From: Crambe crambe
Lineage: Eukaryota; Porifera; Demospongiae; Poecilosclerida; Crambeidae
NCBI GenBank assembly: GCA_963924555.1
Contig: OZ004598.1
Span: 2,194,501-2,258,500, forward strand
Direction: 5' to 3'
DNA: 64,000 nucleotides
Shown: piece by piece, positions 34,090 to 46,189 of the stretch
Numbering within the stretch: the first letter of the stretch is position 1
How the letters are laid out: every line of letters begins with the position of its first letter
Made by a program: the position numbers and the translations under genes
The notes under the pieces: model-generated
Told to the model about the DNA's origin: nothing
Seen by the model: the letters and a program-made list of their open reading frames with translations, nothing else
Database searches by the model: none

Positions 34090-35757
34090 GGGGTACTTTA
34101 CTTTAGAAGTTTTCTCCTGGGAGGGTAATTTTGCAGATTGTGCCTCTTTGCGGTGTTGCTTTGCTGGTGGTTGGTCTTTCATTAGCCCATGCCATCTTAG
34201 AAGGCATTAGCTGAGAAGGGGTCTCACAAAATTTGGTGTCCACATCCGCGAATATCACCTAGCACGGACACATAGGTGGTCTTAGCATTATCTGCTTTAA
34301 AACAGCTATTGTATTACAGGGTCAGGTAGAATAGGTAGACTAGATATATCTTAACAATTCACAATAATACTATGTTGAATAGAATTAGTTCTCGAAAAGC
34401 TAATTTTATGAGAACTAATTCTATTGAATTTTTATCATGTTAGCTGAGAATAATAAGCAGAATACTATGTTGCTTGAGGAGTGTGGCGTGCTGCCACTGG
34501 AGGATGTTGTAGCCAACACTCACTCCCCAAGCAGGGGTAGGGGGTGTCAGGTCCCGAGCGGGACCACTTGCATTGGCTAGGGGTGCTGGGCCTAGGCAAG
34601 GTGCATTCAATATAAAGGCAGTTGGCCCAATGGTGCAGGACCTGGCACCTTGGCACGGCCAGGAGCCTGGCCTTGGGAGCACTCGGTTGGGGGGCGGCTC
34701 TTGCGCATTACCAAACCTTTTCTCCTTCTCCTTAAGAGTATCGGAGATGCAGGGTAGTTGGTGTTCAGTAGCGTGATCATAGCAAGGTTAACTGCTAAGC
34801 AAATTCGACTGTAATTGTGAAGCAGTTTAGCTATGATAGAAAAGCTTCAGGGCTTCCCAAATCCCAAAAAGCATTGCACACCAAAACAGAATCACCTAGC
34901 TGGCATGCACATTTTGCATTTTGTCACAAGTTGTATTAGCTATACATGTGTATATGTGGGGTTCTGTTTAAGTCATTTGACAGGTGTTGTATGGACTGTT
35001 ACTTTCTACACCATTGCCATTGGCCTGCTACATATACATACAGTATCTCATACACTAGTTACCAATTGAATAACATGCAGTTTCATATAGCTATAATGCT
35101 TAATACACACTATAGCTAGTATAATAATGCTTGTGTTGTATAGCATCAAAGTTTTGTGGGTAAAATTTTTGTGATTTGAGTTTTACAAAAGTAGCTAGTA
35201 AAATTAATTCCCTTATTTGTTTTTCAAAATCCTGAAAACTGACACTGCAAAACAGGCATAATAGCTAGTTACACACACTATAGTGTGCAGAGTGCACACT
35301 AAATTGTCCCAAATTACGTGTGCAGTGTATAATATACACTTTCATTTTTACAGTGAAATTTTTTCTTCTGTGTACAGTATAGCTACATGTAGAGAGTAAT
35401 TAATAGCATAGTTTTTTGTGAATCCTACTGAGTGTAGCTAATTGGATATACATCTGCATAGCTGCATGGGATTCATATATTAGTGCCACTTAATTAATCA
35501 CTGCATGACATTGTGTAGCTATCATGTGATGTGCAGGCAGTAAATATATGATTATAATTAATTTTTTGCCATGGATGGGTGCATGGCACAGCCAAGGTAG
35601 GCAGATTTATGGCTTGGGGGCTCCACCTAATATATTTAATTATATTAACCACTCCATCTATGTAGATCATGTATTATTGGTTATAGCTACACATAATTAA
35701 AATGTGGAAATTTACTACCCCCGTCAATGATATTATCTGCAGCATGAAAATGAGAAT
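34090..35757. other. Unique spacer from the arm A breakpoint to dispanin copy 2
   Basis: Similarity to arm B ends at 34089. There is no supported gene. A fragment near 34395-34440 repeats the outer flank of the fold-back MITE in the first intron. Within the spacer lies the GC-rich patch described separately. Confidence 0.5.
34470..34745. other. GC-rich island of unknown nature
   Basis: About 270 bp rich in G and C (GGGCCTAGGCAAGG, CTTGGCACGGCCAGGAGCCT) in AT-rich DNA. Frames exist on both strands but match nothing I know. It could be a CpG-poor promoter, a SINE-like insert or foreign DNA; no tRNA-like boxes are convincing. Confidence 0.4.
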
Positions 35758-36682
35758 ATGTACAATGAGTATGAAGTTCCCAGCTATCAAGCTACAATGA
35801 TTCCTAACCCAGCTGTCGTGCCACCAACAAGTGCTGTTCAGTCCACAGTTAACTGTGATGTCGTTGAGCTCCAGCCCCTTGGTACCCAACCCCCACCGAA
35901 CCCAAAAGAGGTGCTACCTGCCAATGACCACTTTTCTTGACCTTGGCTTTGATGTGTGCCTGCATTGTGCTGGGTTTCAACGGACTGGGGATGGCTTGCT
36001 TGCTCCCTGCACTCGTCTGTTATTTATTATTGTCATGCTCATCATTTCAATGACAAAGTGTGTGATTTAATACATAATCCTTATACTAAGCTAAGCCATT
36101 TATTTAAACTGCACGCTAGTTATAATAATTATGGTGACTTCATGAGTTGTAATGTAATACCTACGTATTATATGTAAATTTTGCTTTTTATACTTAGCTT
36201 CACCTAAGTTGGCTAGCTTGCTAGTCAACTGCTTTAACTATAGCCTATTTATTGGTGCAAATTTCCCACTAGGTATAGTGTCAATGCCTCAAAATTAATG
36301 ATAATAGGTAGCTACCTTTAGCTAACAAAATTTAATTGGGAATCTAGAACTTATTTTCTGAAATTTCATTGTTATGGCATACTGGTATGAATTTTACACT
36401 AATTTCAGTTGCTTAACATGACAATGAAAAAAATCCTCCCAATTTATGGTACTTTTTTTTACAATGCACTGTGTTGCAAGAAATTTCAGCTACTTACTTT
36501 CCACACAGGGATATGATTATAACAGGGAGAAGAAGATTGAGAAGGCTCAAAAAGTTGGGAAAGCTGCTCTTATCTGCAACATTGTGGTGGTGATTATGAA
36601 TATTGTGTTTTATATTCTTGTGGGCATTATGATCATTGTTCTGGCCAGTCCAGGAGTATTGTATGGCCGCCGTTATTGGTAG
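35758..36682 (+). pseudogene. CD225/dispanin gene copy 2, probably broken
   Basis: A first coding exon starts with ATG at 35758 and gives a Pro/Asn-rich N-terminus ending PANDHF, then hits TGA. One frame over, the expected first membrane helix continues at once (LTLALMCACIVLGFNGLGM, then ACLLPALVC), so a single-base change in a T run separates them. After LVC the normal end of the exon seems lost: the fragment at 45.07 kb has LVCAAL followed by GTAATG, while here it reads on without a good donor. The 3' exon 36509-36682 is open but ends RRYW because about 107 bp, including the stop used in copy 1, are deleted. Family: two membrane segments, CD225. Confidence 0.65.
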
Positions 36683-37079
36683 TATAGCTAATTGTGTCAT
36701 TGTTAGAATAGAGCTTTGGACTTGGAACATTTACCCGAACTTCTGTTTATAATTATACACAATTATTGTCTAAAAAAATTCACGTATGTGATCAGTACAG
36801 TAGCGGTGCACGCCCATACCGTGCACATGCTTAGCGACCTATTAAATGTTTCAGTAGCGAAAACAGTAGAAGGACCCTGTAGAAGGACCGGCTAGAAATG
36901 ACGTCATAGTGAGATTCAAGATATTTCGTGAGATCAAAAATCATTACAGTACTAACATATTCTATTATACTAGCTGTTTAGCTGTGTAGCTATGCTGCAA
37001 GAAGTGATGAAACAAAGAGGACTGAAGAAGGACCAAGAAGGATGAGTGAAGGACTGGATAAAATGAGTGGAATGATAAA

Positions 37080-38620
37080 TTCTATTTTAAGTACCAGATA
37101 AGCCAGACTGCTGTAAATTTAGGGAAATCACACTATACTAGCACTGAAGCACTCTCTGTACTGCATTTAATTAGAATTGACACTCTGTGAAGGTTAGAAT
37201 CATAATGATAATGATAGAGAAGAACCGAACGAAAAAAGAAAAGGACTGGGCTCTATTGTGGGCACCAGACTGCTCTAATTAGAGAGACCACACTATACCA
37301 GCACTAAGACACTCTTGAGCATTTCTGTACTGCATGTAACTAGAGTTGATACCCTGTGACGGAATCAAATTAGAATCACAAAGAAGGACCGGATGAAAAA
37401 GAGAAGGACTGGGTTCTATTGCGGGCACCAGGCTGCTCTAATTAGAGAGACCATACTATACCAGCACTAAGACACTCTTGAGAGTCTCTGTACTGCATGT
37501 AATTAGAGTTGACATCCTGTGATGGAATCAAATTAGAATCACAGAGAAGGACCGGATGAAAAAGAGAAGGACCGGGCTCTATTGCGGGCACCAGACTGCT
37601 CTAATTAAAGAGACCACACTATACCAGCACTAAGACACTCTTGAGAGTCTCTGTACTGCATGTAACTAGATTGTGACGGAATCAAATTAGAATCAAAAAG
37701 AAGGACTGGATGAAAAAGAGAAGGACTAGGTTCTATTGCGGGCACCAGGCTGCTCTAATTAGAGAGACCATACTATACCAGCACTAAGACACTCTTGGGA
37801 GTCTCTGTACTGCATGTAATTAGAGTTGACACCCTGTGACGGAATCAAATTAGAATCACAGAGAAGGACCGGATGAAAAAGAGAAGGACCGGGCTCTATT
37901 GCGGGCACCAGACTGCTCTAATTAGAGAGACCACACTATACCAGCACTAAGACACTTTTGGGAGTCTCTGTACTGCATGTAATTAGAGTTGACATCCTGT
38001 GACGGAATCAAATTAGAATCACAGAGAAGGACCAGATGAAGAAGAGAAGGACCGGGCTCTATTGCGGGCACCAGACTGCTCTAATTCGAGAGACCACACT
38101 ATACCAGCACTAAGACCTCTTGAGAGTCTCTGTACTGCACATAATTCAGGGAGAATTTTGAGTGGCCCGGTGTGCTTGTGCGTGGGATCACCATGCACAC
38201 TTTATATCATTCACCTACTTATCAGAAGGAGTTTCGATGAAGCTATGCTACAATGTGATCATGATTCTTGAAAGTCATGGTACTTCACATATACATAATC
38301 ACTTGGCTAACTCTGCAGGCATGAGAAAAAGTGGTCCGGTGAAAACTGGACCAACCGGAGTGGTGGATATACCTCTGTTATTAGAGTTGACACCCTGTGA
38401 TGGAATCAAATTAGAATCACAGAGAAGGACCGGATGAAAAAGAGAAGGACTGGGTTCTATTGCAGGCACCAGACTGCTCTAATTAGGGAGACCACACTCT
38501 AAGACACTCGTGTGGATCTCTGTACTGCATGTAATTGGAGTTGACATCCTGTGACGGAATCAAATTAGAATCACAAAGGACTGGATGAAGAGAAGGGCAC
38601 AGAAGTGAAGTGCTTATGAG
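37080..38620 (+). repeat. Tandem array, about 163-bp unit, about 8 copies (left arm)
   Basis: Units are marked by GGGCTCTATTGCGGGCACCA, CTCTAATTAGAG and GACACTCTTGAGAGTCTCTG, starting near 37241, 37402, 37567, 37721, 37883, 38047 and 38444. A decayed copy of the 240 bp MITE interrupts the array at about 38146-38376. Confidence 0.85.
38146..38376 (-). mobile_element. Decayed 240-bp MITE inside the array
   Basis: Contains the interior of the 4920-5159 element (TTTTGAGTGGCCC, GGCATGAGAAAAAGTGGTCC, GTGGTGGATATACC). Its left terminus is eroded. Confidence 0.65.
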
Positions 38621-39453
38621 CATGCCTATAGCTATACACACCGTATTATTTGCAACATTAGTTCACCTCAACTTGGGCTGCATGCAAACAATTTTTCAGA
38701 CTTGCACACTCAAGCTATCCAAAGGGGGGTGGGGCTCATATCTGCAGGGTATTTCGGAGACCTTAAGGGGTTAATGTACAATAATGTTGTCATGGGTAGA
38801 TTGGGTGAGTAGAAAGGCTGTGATAAGATTTGGTGACCACAGACTTGTTAGTATCCAAGTAACAGGTATATAATTCATGTGCCTGTGACAGATTTCATAA
38901 AAGATCACATCACATTATGTTTTACATCGCAGTGATTTTTTTCACCAACAATGCTGGAAATCAGATTTTGCTCACAGGGAGTGTAGTTTTAATGCTAGGA
39001 AGGTCAAATTGTGACACCGGGACCTCTATACAGTGCTCTACTGCATACTTCATGGATGGGGAAATTAACCCCATCTATGCTGATTACATGACGTACCACC
39101 ATGGGAGCATATACGTGATTGAAGTAGAGCCACTGCTCGGACACTAATGGCTATTTGGAAACATCAAGATGATATCATGCAGACCACAAAGGGGGGAGGA
39201 AGAGTGGGGTATAGTTCATCTAATGGAACAGCTATATAACAGCTCTAATAGGTTCTCCCTATGTATGTGGTGTCCAGATATTAAAGTAGTCAGTTAGCTC
39301 TAAGTGAATATACCCCATACCCTGCAGAGAGGTCAAGGTTCATAAAAAGATGTGTATGTATCATTAGCAGTGATTTTGAAACAACTAATTCAGGGTATAT
39401 ATTCACTTAGAGCTATCTGGACACCAAATAGGGAGAACCACAGCTGTTATAAC

Positions 39454-39671
39454 AGGGGTGTATCCACAGAATTTTGAGTGGCCCAGTGTGCTTGTGCGTG
39501 GGATAACCATGCCCACTTTATATCATTCACCCACTTATCAGAAGGAGTTTCGATATGCTAATGTGATCATGATTCTTGAAGGATACATAATCACTTGGCT
39601 AACTCTGCAGGCATGGGATAAAAAGTGGTCCGGTGAAAACCGGACCAACCCCGGAGTGGTGGATACACCCA
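39454..39671 (-). mobile_element. 240-bp-type MITE in the fold-back centre
   Basis: Begins AGGGGTGTATCCAC and ends GTGGATACACCCA; same family as 4920-5159 in the opposite orientation. It is not mirrored in the other arm, so it inserted after the palindrome formed. Confidence 0.8.
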
Positions 39672-40289
39672 GGTATATAGCTGGGAATTATACCATAGGT
39701 GTGCATGATATCATCTTGATGTTTCCAAATAGCCATTAGTGTCCTAGCTCTAGCTAGCAGTCACTCTACTTCAATCACGTATGCTCCCATGGTGGTACAT
39801 CATGTAATCAGCATAGATGGGGTTAATTTTCCCATCCATGAAGTATGTGGTAGAGCACTGTATAGAGGTCCCGGTGTCACAATTTGACCTTCCTATTACC
39901 AAAACTACACTCCCTGTTAGCAAAAATCTGATTTCCAGCATTATTGGTGAAAAAAATCACTGCAATGTAATACATGATGTGATGTGATCTTTTATGAAAT
40001 CTGTCACAGGCACATGAATTATCCATTACTTGGATATTAACAAGTCTGCGGTCACCAAATCTTGTCACAGCCTTTCTACTCATCCAATCTACCCATGACA
40101 ACTTTATTGTGTGTTAACCCCTTAAGGTCTCCGAAATACCCTGCAGATATGAGCCCCACCCCCCTTTGGATAGCTTGAGTGTGCAAGTCTGAAAAATTGT
40201 TTGCATGCAGGCCAAGTTGAGGTGAACTAATGTTGCAAATAATAAGGTGTGTATAGCTATAGGCATGCTCATAAGCACTTCACTTCTGT

Positions 40290-41420
40290 GCCCTTCTCTT
40301 CATCCAGTCCTTCTTTGTGATTCTAATTTGATTCCGTCACAGGATGTCAACTCCAATTACATGCAGTACAGAGATTCACACAAGTATCTTAGAGCTGGCA
40401 TAGTGTGGTCTCTCTGTCTGGTGCCTGCAATAGAGCCCGGTCCTTCCCTTTTTTATCCGGTCCTTCTCTGTGATGATTCTGTCACAGGCTGTCAACTCTA
40501 ATTACATGCAGTACAGAGACTCTCAAGAGTGTCTTAGTGCTGGTATAGTGTGGTCTCTCTAATTAGAGCAGCCTGGTGCCCGCAATAGAGCCCGGTCCTT
40601 CTCTTTTTCATCCGGTCCTTCTTTGTGATTCTAATTTGATTCCGTCACAGGATGTCAACTCTAATTACATGCAGTACAGAGACTCTCAAGAGTGTCTTAG
40701 TGCTGGTATAGTGTGGTCTCTCTAATTAGAGCAGTCTGGTGCCCGCAATAGAGCCCGGTCCTTCTCTTTTTCATCCGGTCCTTCTCTGTGATTCTAATTT
40801 GATTCTGTCACAGGCTGTCAACTCTAATTACATGCAGTACAGAGACTCTCAAGAGTGTCTTAGTGCTGGTATAGTGTGGTCTCTCTAATTAGAGCAGTCT
40901 GGTGCCCGCAATAGAGCCCGGTCCTTCTCTTTTTCATCCGGTCCTTCTTTGTGATTCTAATTTGATTCCGTCACAGGCTGTCAACTCTAATTACATGCAG
41001 TACAGAGACTCTCAAGAGTGTCTTAGTGCTGGTATAGTGTGGTCTCTTTAATTAGAGCAGTCTGGTGCCTGCAATAGAGCCCGGTCCTTCTCTTTTTCAT
41101 CCGGTCCTTCTCTATGATTCTAATTTGATTCCATCACAGGATGTCAACTCTAATTACATGCAGTACAGAGACGCTCAAGAGTGTCTTAGTGCTGGTATAG
41201 TGTGGTCTCTCTAATTAGAGCAGTCTGGTGCCCACAATAGAGCCCAGTCCTTTTCTTTTTTCGTTCGGTTCTTCTCTATCATTATCATTATGATTCTAAC
41301 CTTCACAGAGCGTCAATTCTAATTAAATGCAGTACAGAGAGTGCTTCAGTGCTAGTATAGTATGATTTCCTCAAATTTACAGCAGTCCGGCTTGTCTGGT
41401 ACTTAAAATAGAATTTATCA
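40290..41420 (-). repeat. Tandem array, about 163-bp unit, about 7 copies (right arm)
   Basis: Reverse complement of the left array. Units are marked by GCCCGCAATAGAGCCCGGTC, starting near 40425, 40580, 40740, 40905, 41075, 41235 and 41390. Confidence 0.85.
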
Positions 41421-41724
41421 TTCCACTCATTTTATCCAGTCCTTCACTCATCCTTCTTGGTCCTTCTTCAGTCCTCTTTGTTTCATCACTTCTTGGAGCA
41501 TAGCTACACAGCTAAACAGCTAGTATAATAGAATAATTATGTTAGTACTGTAATGATTTTTGATTTCGCGAAATATCTTGAATCTCATTATGACGTCATT
41601 TCTAGTACAGGGTCCTTCTACAGTTTTCGCTATATTTAATAGATGGCTTAGCGCTTGTCGTATGCTAACGTATAGAGGTTATTCGATTGCGCGTAATAAC
41701 GCGGTGGACGCATGACATGGAAGC

Positions 41725-42824
41725 TTACACTAGAAGTGTGCCAAAACAGTTCGATTGGAAGCAGCTAGGCAGCAGCATCATTGATAGAACTGGGTAATGT
41801 GACAACAGAGGTGCATGAATCAGAGAACGATAAAGCAGTTCAGACTGAACAGTGTTCCAGTGATGCCACAACACAAACTGAACTTTCTGCTGAAAGTCTA
41901 GACAAGAAATGAAATGGAAGGAAATGGATGGTTGAGAAGCATCAGTGTGTGCTGCTGCCTTGAATTTTGAGGCAGTTACATGACCAGCTCTGTAGCGGAA
42001 CCATTTCTTGACAGTGACTGATCCTTGGTTGGTAGATGCTTCAACATTTCTGGCCTGTACTTCTGTGATGGACATTCCCTCAAATATAACTTCACACTCT
42101 ACTAATAATTCATCAAATTTCATATCCAAACAGCTAGGATTATATAGAAGGGACAATGGGGTGGAATAGTCACTGTAATCCTGAACGAAGTCACCACTGT
42201 AACCTGGTGTAAGAGCTAATAAAACAGCCTTACTAACCTTTGACAATTCACCATAAAGTATATGTAGTTCTTCTTCTGAAGGCACTCTAATTGTTGCTTC
42301 AGATGAATTTTCTTTATTGGGTGTTTCAACAAGCTGGGGGTGATTATCAAGCTTCTCCCAGCCCTGCCATACAGGTACAATGTGCACAAATGATAATCCC
42401 ACATTTTTCTGCTGCAACCCATGGCTTCAACAATGCTGCCGAGACTGACTGTGAATGTCTTATGGTAGCAGTAAGAATTACCTTTGAATGGTCTGGTGTT
42501 ATGGAGTATAAGGTAAAGCGGGGCTATTTCGAACAGCGGGGCTATTCCGTAAGTTCAAATATTTCTGAAACTACTGAGACTTCTGAGCTCAATGTTGGAG
42601 GATATAATCTACTATAATAGTTCAAAATAGAAATAGCCCCGCTTTATCTTACCGACACATTGCATGGACACCCAACCAGCTACCAAATACTTATATCCCT
42701 CCAAACTCTTATAAGCCTTGAGCTCCTCCTTAGTGTAAGGACTAGGAGTAATTACCAGAAAATTATATAGGTCTGGATACTCTACTTCAGGCATAGCATG
42801 GGTGAAAGAAGATGTCTTTGACTG

Positions 42825-42826
<2 letters not shown>
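41725..42826 (-). pseudogene. SWIM zinc finger/YqaJ-type exonuclease family gene, broken and partial
   Basis: Reading down from about 42826: [34 protein letters not shown] and [10 protein letters not shown]; then a MITE; then IRHSQSVSAALLKPWV and a SWIM-like CAHCTCMAGLGEA. A frameshift near 42355 follows. Beyond it come AVLLALTPGYSGDF, SLLYNP, and WFRYRAGHVTASKFKAAAHT, the start of a YqaJ-like nuclease domain. The catalytic part is missing: similarity fades after the Ser/Pro that follow AAHT. Such SWIM-plus-YqaJ proteins are common in aquatic invertebrates and are often mobile-element-like. Clearly dead here. Confidence 0.7.
42516..42649. mobile_element. 134-bp MITE with TA target, inside the YqaJ-like gene
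   Basis: Inverted ends AAGCGGGGCTATTT are seen at both sides, flanked by TA at 42514-42515 and 42650-42651. On the minus strand the flank also gives GGTAAGAT, a usable splice donor. Removal of the element and one TA would keep the host frame. Confidence 0.65.

Positions 42827-42853
<27 letters not shown>
42824..42853. repeat. Poly-G run of 30
   Basis: A pure G run between the YqaJ-like exon and unique sequence. Its true length is uncertain because such runs are hard to sequence. Confidence 0.9.
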
Positions 42854-42857
<4 letters not shown>

Positions 42858-43134
42858 ACAAACGTGCAGCCAAAGGCTGCTGTGAGAAGAGTAGCTATGT
42901 ATTTTAGGGGAATAATTGGGGGAAATTATTATTATCAAAATTAATTATGATCCAAAAAAATTTTTCCTTCTCTCATTAATTCATGTGCTACTTTCGTTAA
43001 GTTGATGTTATCAGTTTTATCCTTATGAAAGTGTAATAAAAAGACACTATTTAAATGTGTTTGTTGCAACATGCATGCCCCCTGTACCCCCAGTCCACAA
43101 AATGTGGGGAGGCATGTGCCCCCCTGTTTCCTTC

Positions 43135-43745
43135 GTAAGCTTTCTAAGCTGGCAGGACAGACTGATACCTTCTCATTGTACCCTGGAGACTTTACCCCCC
43201 TCCAAATTTAAGTAGCTATCACCATTGTTAAGTTCACTCCAAGAATGTGTACATTACTTACATCAACCCAATTAGAACGTCCATATGCATATCCTCTACA
43301 CAAAGGGGTCTGTAAAAGGTCTGTGGCCAAAGCATGGTAAGGAAATCTAACTCATTATTGTTTGAGCAGGTATCAGTGTGCAAATGGGGACACGTATTCT
43401 GGGTACAAACCAGACTGAAGGGACTCCTTTACTAGCAAGCTTGCAGTGTTTACAAGTAGGTACTATAAGACCCTTCAGATCTTCTTCCTCTTCAGCTTCT
43501 TCTCCTTCTCCTCCTTCTCCTATTCCAACTCCATCTTCAGATTGGAGACTAGTATAAACACATGATAGTCAGATAATCATTACAAACCACACCCAATATG
43601 AAAAAAGGAGCTACACCCACATAATAATAAAATGATGACGCACCCCTTTCTCACTGATACTACAATAATGAAACCCAGACACACCCTTTTCCCTGCCAAT
43701 TATAATGAAAATCACACCCCTTTCTTGCTAATCAAACAACTATAA
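43135..43745. repeat. Second copy of the 3.23-3.90 kb block
   Basis: Same orientation and order as the first copy. It differs by small indels, including one 9 bp loss in the TCC/TTC-rich stretch and one loss of about 60 bp near 43676. Confidence 0.85.
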
Positions 43746-45060
43746 TTATAAGGAGAAGCGCCCTCATCTTAACCCTTTCTTTCTAATTGGTACCCTTTTC
43801 TAATTAAACTAATAATACCATTTTCTTGCTAATTAATGGGAGATCCTAATGCCACACCCTTTCCTGTTAATAACTGCAATAAGAGGATGCCACTATAATG
43901 GGAATTCAACCACACCAACTTAAGTATGCATGCCAGGACATTAGCTATAAGAACAACATGTAGTGTTTAATGCAAGCTTGTACAGTACATGTTTTAGTAG
44001 TGCATCGTTGACTAATTAACTAGGGTATGTTCGTGTAACATATTCGATCCGCGAGCGAAGCAGTTGGTGAAAGTCATTTGTACTTTGACTTACTAAGATA
44101 TTGCAGCTGCATACATAGGAGGCTGTATAATGCTTACCACAAGCACTTAGAAAACCAAGCGCCTACAATCCACTTAGCACCTCTATGACAAAATGCTGTA
44201 GAAAACAATAAGCTCAAGCTGTTTGTTCTAAGTGCTATGGGCATGTTTCATTTGTGGGGTCAAAGGTCAAACGAACGTGCGCATGCGTATTACTAATTAT
44301 GCCCGCTAGCTATAGCGATGTAGCTAATATGGCTGCTTATAAGAATATGGCTATCCCACTTCAACGTCGTGATTCATACGGTACCGAACTATCTTTCACT
44401 CTATAACCCACCCACTCGCTGTGCTTTAACTTGCTCACGTAAGGTAGGGGCACAGCGTCATAATTATGGTTGGACGCTGAATGGGAAGTAGGGCAGCTAG
44501 TGCAGAATACCAGCCACGCTGTTACACAGCTCGCAAGTTCTGCCTTTTATGCTGGCTACTTTCTGAAAAGCTTGTTGGGTTTGAAATGTGGAATGTTGTT
44601 GTCAATGAATATCATTATAGCGTGCGCACCGTGTTCAATGATAAAATTCTTTTCTGAGAGTAGTTAGTATAAGGACAGAACTCTATACTGTCACATACTC
44701 ACCTTTCAGTCTAGTCACAACTCCTTAAAGTGCAATATCAACTTTGCAGAATCTATATCTAACTTTTCCCTGCAAACACCACCCCAGGCTATGATTACAT
44801 GCACTGTATCACATTTATAAATCCATGTAAATCGGTCCGTTACCATGGCAACGGGCTATAAATATATATATAAATATATATCTCGAGCTCCCGTTGACAT
44901 GATCAGAGAGTGGCTTGCTTCGCTCGCCAATTAATTGTGCATGTACTGTTATAATAAATAAATAGTGATATAATCACCTCATATTACACCAGAAGCAATC
45001 TCAGAACACCTGAGATTCAAAATTTTCCCAGCCCCCTAGATAATGCAGTGCTGCATTTCA
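43746..45060. other. No supported gene
   Basis: A 24-codon plus-strand frame at about 44331 (MAAYKNMAIPLQRRDSYG) has a CG-richer upstream region but nothing else to support it. The rest is AT-rich. Confidence 0.45.
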
Positions 45061-45066
45061 CACATG

Positions 45067-45112
45067 CTGGGGATGGCTTGCTTGCTCCCTGCACTTGTCT
45101 GTGCAGCTTTGG
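45067..45112 (+). pseudogene. Short dispanin exon fragment
   Basis: Reads GMACLLPALVCAAL and is followed by GGTAATG, matching the end of the first membrane-helix exon of the gene at 35758. No other part of a dispanin gene is nearby, so it is a dispersed fragment. It shows the exon end that copy 2 has lost. Confidence 0.6.
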
Positions 45113-45743
45113 TAATGTTGTGATCTAATTCCATTAATTTTAAACTTTGAAATCTGTATAATCTTGACTAGTTCAAAGTTCAAACTGCTACAATAATATT
45201 ATTATAACTCATGCAGTATCTTGAATGGTGAAAGCATGGGCCTAGTATGAATATTGCATAAGTATAAGAATATGGGATGATCCCCCAAACCAAACCATAA
45301 ATGATCTGAGGAAAATATTCCAAATAGCTACAAATGATTCATTTCTTTATTTCATTTTGCTGCCTCTCCACTCCCTCCAATGAATTTCACTTGTTTGCTG
45401 AAAACTTTCTCCATATGGCAGTTCAAAATAAATTGTTTAACTGATTTCCCTGCCCTATTTTGACAGAATTTAAACCTGTATATCCTCTGTTTATCTTTGT
45501 ATACTAGATCCCTGCTATTTCTTTGTATACTAGAACACATGACCATATAGACATGATGCATACTATACTGAGGTAGTTTATGTTCAAGTTTATTTCGTCC
45601 TGCCTGCCTCATAAGAAAGGAGAAAAAAAATCTGTTAAAACAAGTGATTTACTTGAAACTGCCTAATTAATATCATCACGAGCAAAGCGAGCCCCTATGG
45701 TGGATAGTGGCAATATCAAGCCCTGAGGGTAAAATACTGTGCA

Positions 45744-45955
45744 TGCGCAAAATAGCTAACTTGATGGAAAGTGAAGCGAATGAACACTGCTCCAAAACTG
45801 AGCAGCAAAAAAGAGCAAGGTTAGACCGAAGGAATGCTAAGGATCGATACAGCCAGAAGAAACTCTGAATCATGCGGAACAAAGACGGCCAAGACTTGAA
45901 AAAAGAAATGAAAGGGATAGGGCTTATAGACTCTATGAGAAGAGCCTGTAACCAT
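45744..45955 (+). pseudogene. Arg/Lys/Glu-rich relic, possibly from a helicase-type transposon protein
   Basis: In two frames it reads QQKRARLDRRNAKDRYSQK, then ETLNHAEQRRPRLEKRNERD and RAYRLYEKSL. Repeated 'ETxxxxEQRxxRLxxR' units are found in N-terminal parts of Helitron/PIF1-type proteins and some other mobile-element proteins. A frame change separates the two parts. Low confidence. Confidence 0.35.
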
Positions 45956-46189
45956 AGATAATAGAAACTGTAAACGCTCATTGAGTTAGCTCAGAGGACT
46001 GCAATGACACTGGTAGAATGATGGTGATGACCTTCTTTCTTGATTTTGGGTATGTCTGGGTATGTCTGAAATATAATGACAATTGTAAATTAGTTACACA
46101 TACATGACTTTACCAATAATTATAGTGTCATTAATAAAGCATGACATGACTCGACATAAGTCGTATGTGCGCGCGCGCACGTGCATGCG

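Larger units (their letters stand above)
36837..41645. mobile_element. 4.8-kb fold-back element with tandem arrays in both arms
   Basis: Arms from 36837 inward and from 41645 inward are reverse complements almost to a centre near 39.35 kb. The outer ends are CCTATTAAAT and ATTTAATAGA. Exact 8 bp copies of GCTTAGCG flank it (36829-36836 and 41646-41653). The duplicated block at the window start has the uninterrupted site (GCTTAGTG near 497). Each arm contains a tandem array (next entries), and the arms' inner parts (38.65-39.17 and 39.71-40.24 kb) are single-copy mirror images. No transposase was seen. Long inverted repeats built of tandem units resemble Foldback/Galileo-type elements. Confidence 0.8.

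Noticed and set aside
37080-38620. CRISPR-like regular repeats
   Set aside because: Units are directly adjacent 163 bp satellites without unique spacers, in eukaryotic DNA.
44331-44405. Short plus-strand ATG frame in a CG-richer patch
   Set aside because: Only 24 codons, with no downstream exon or homology.
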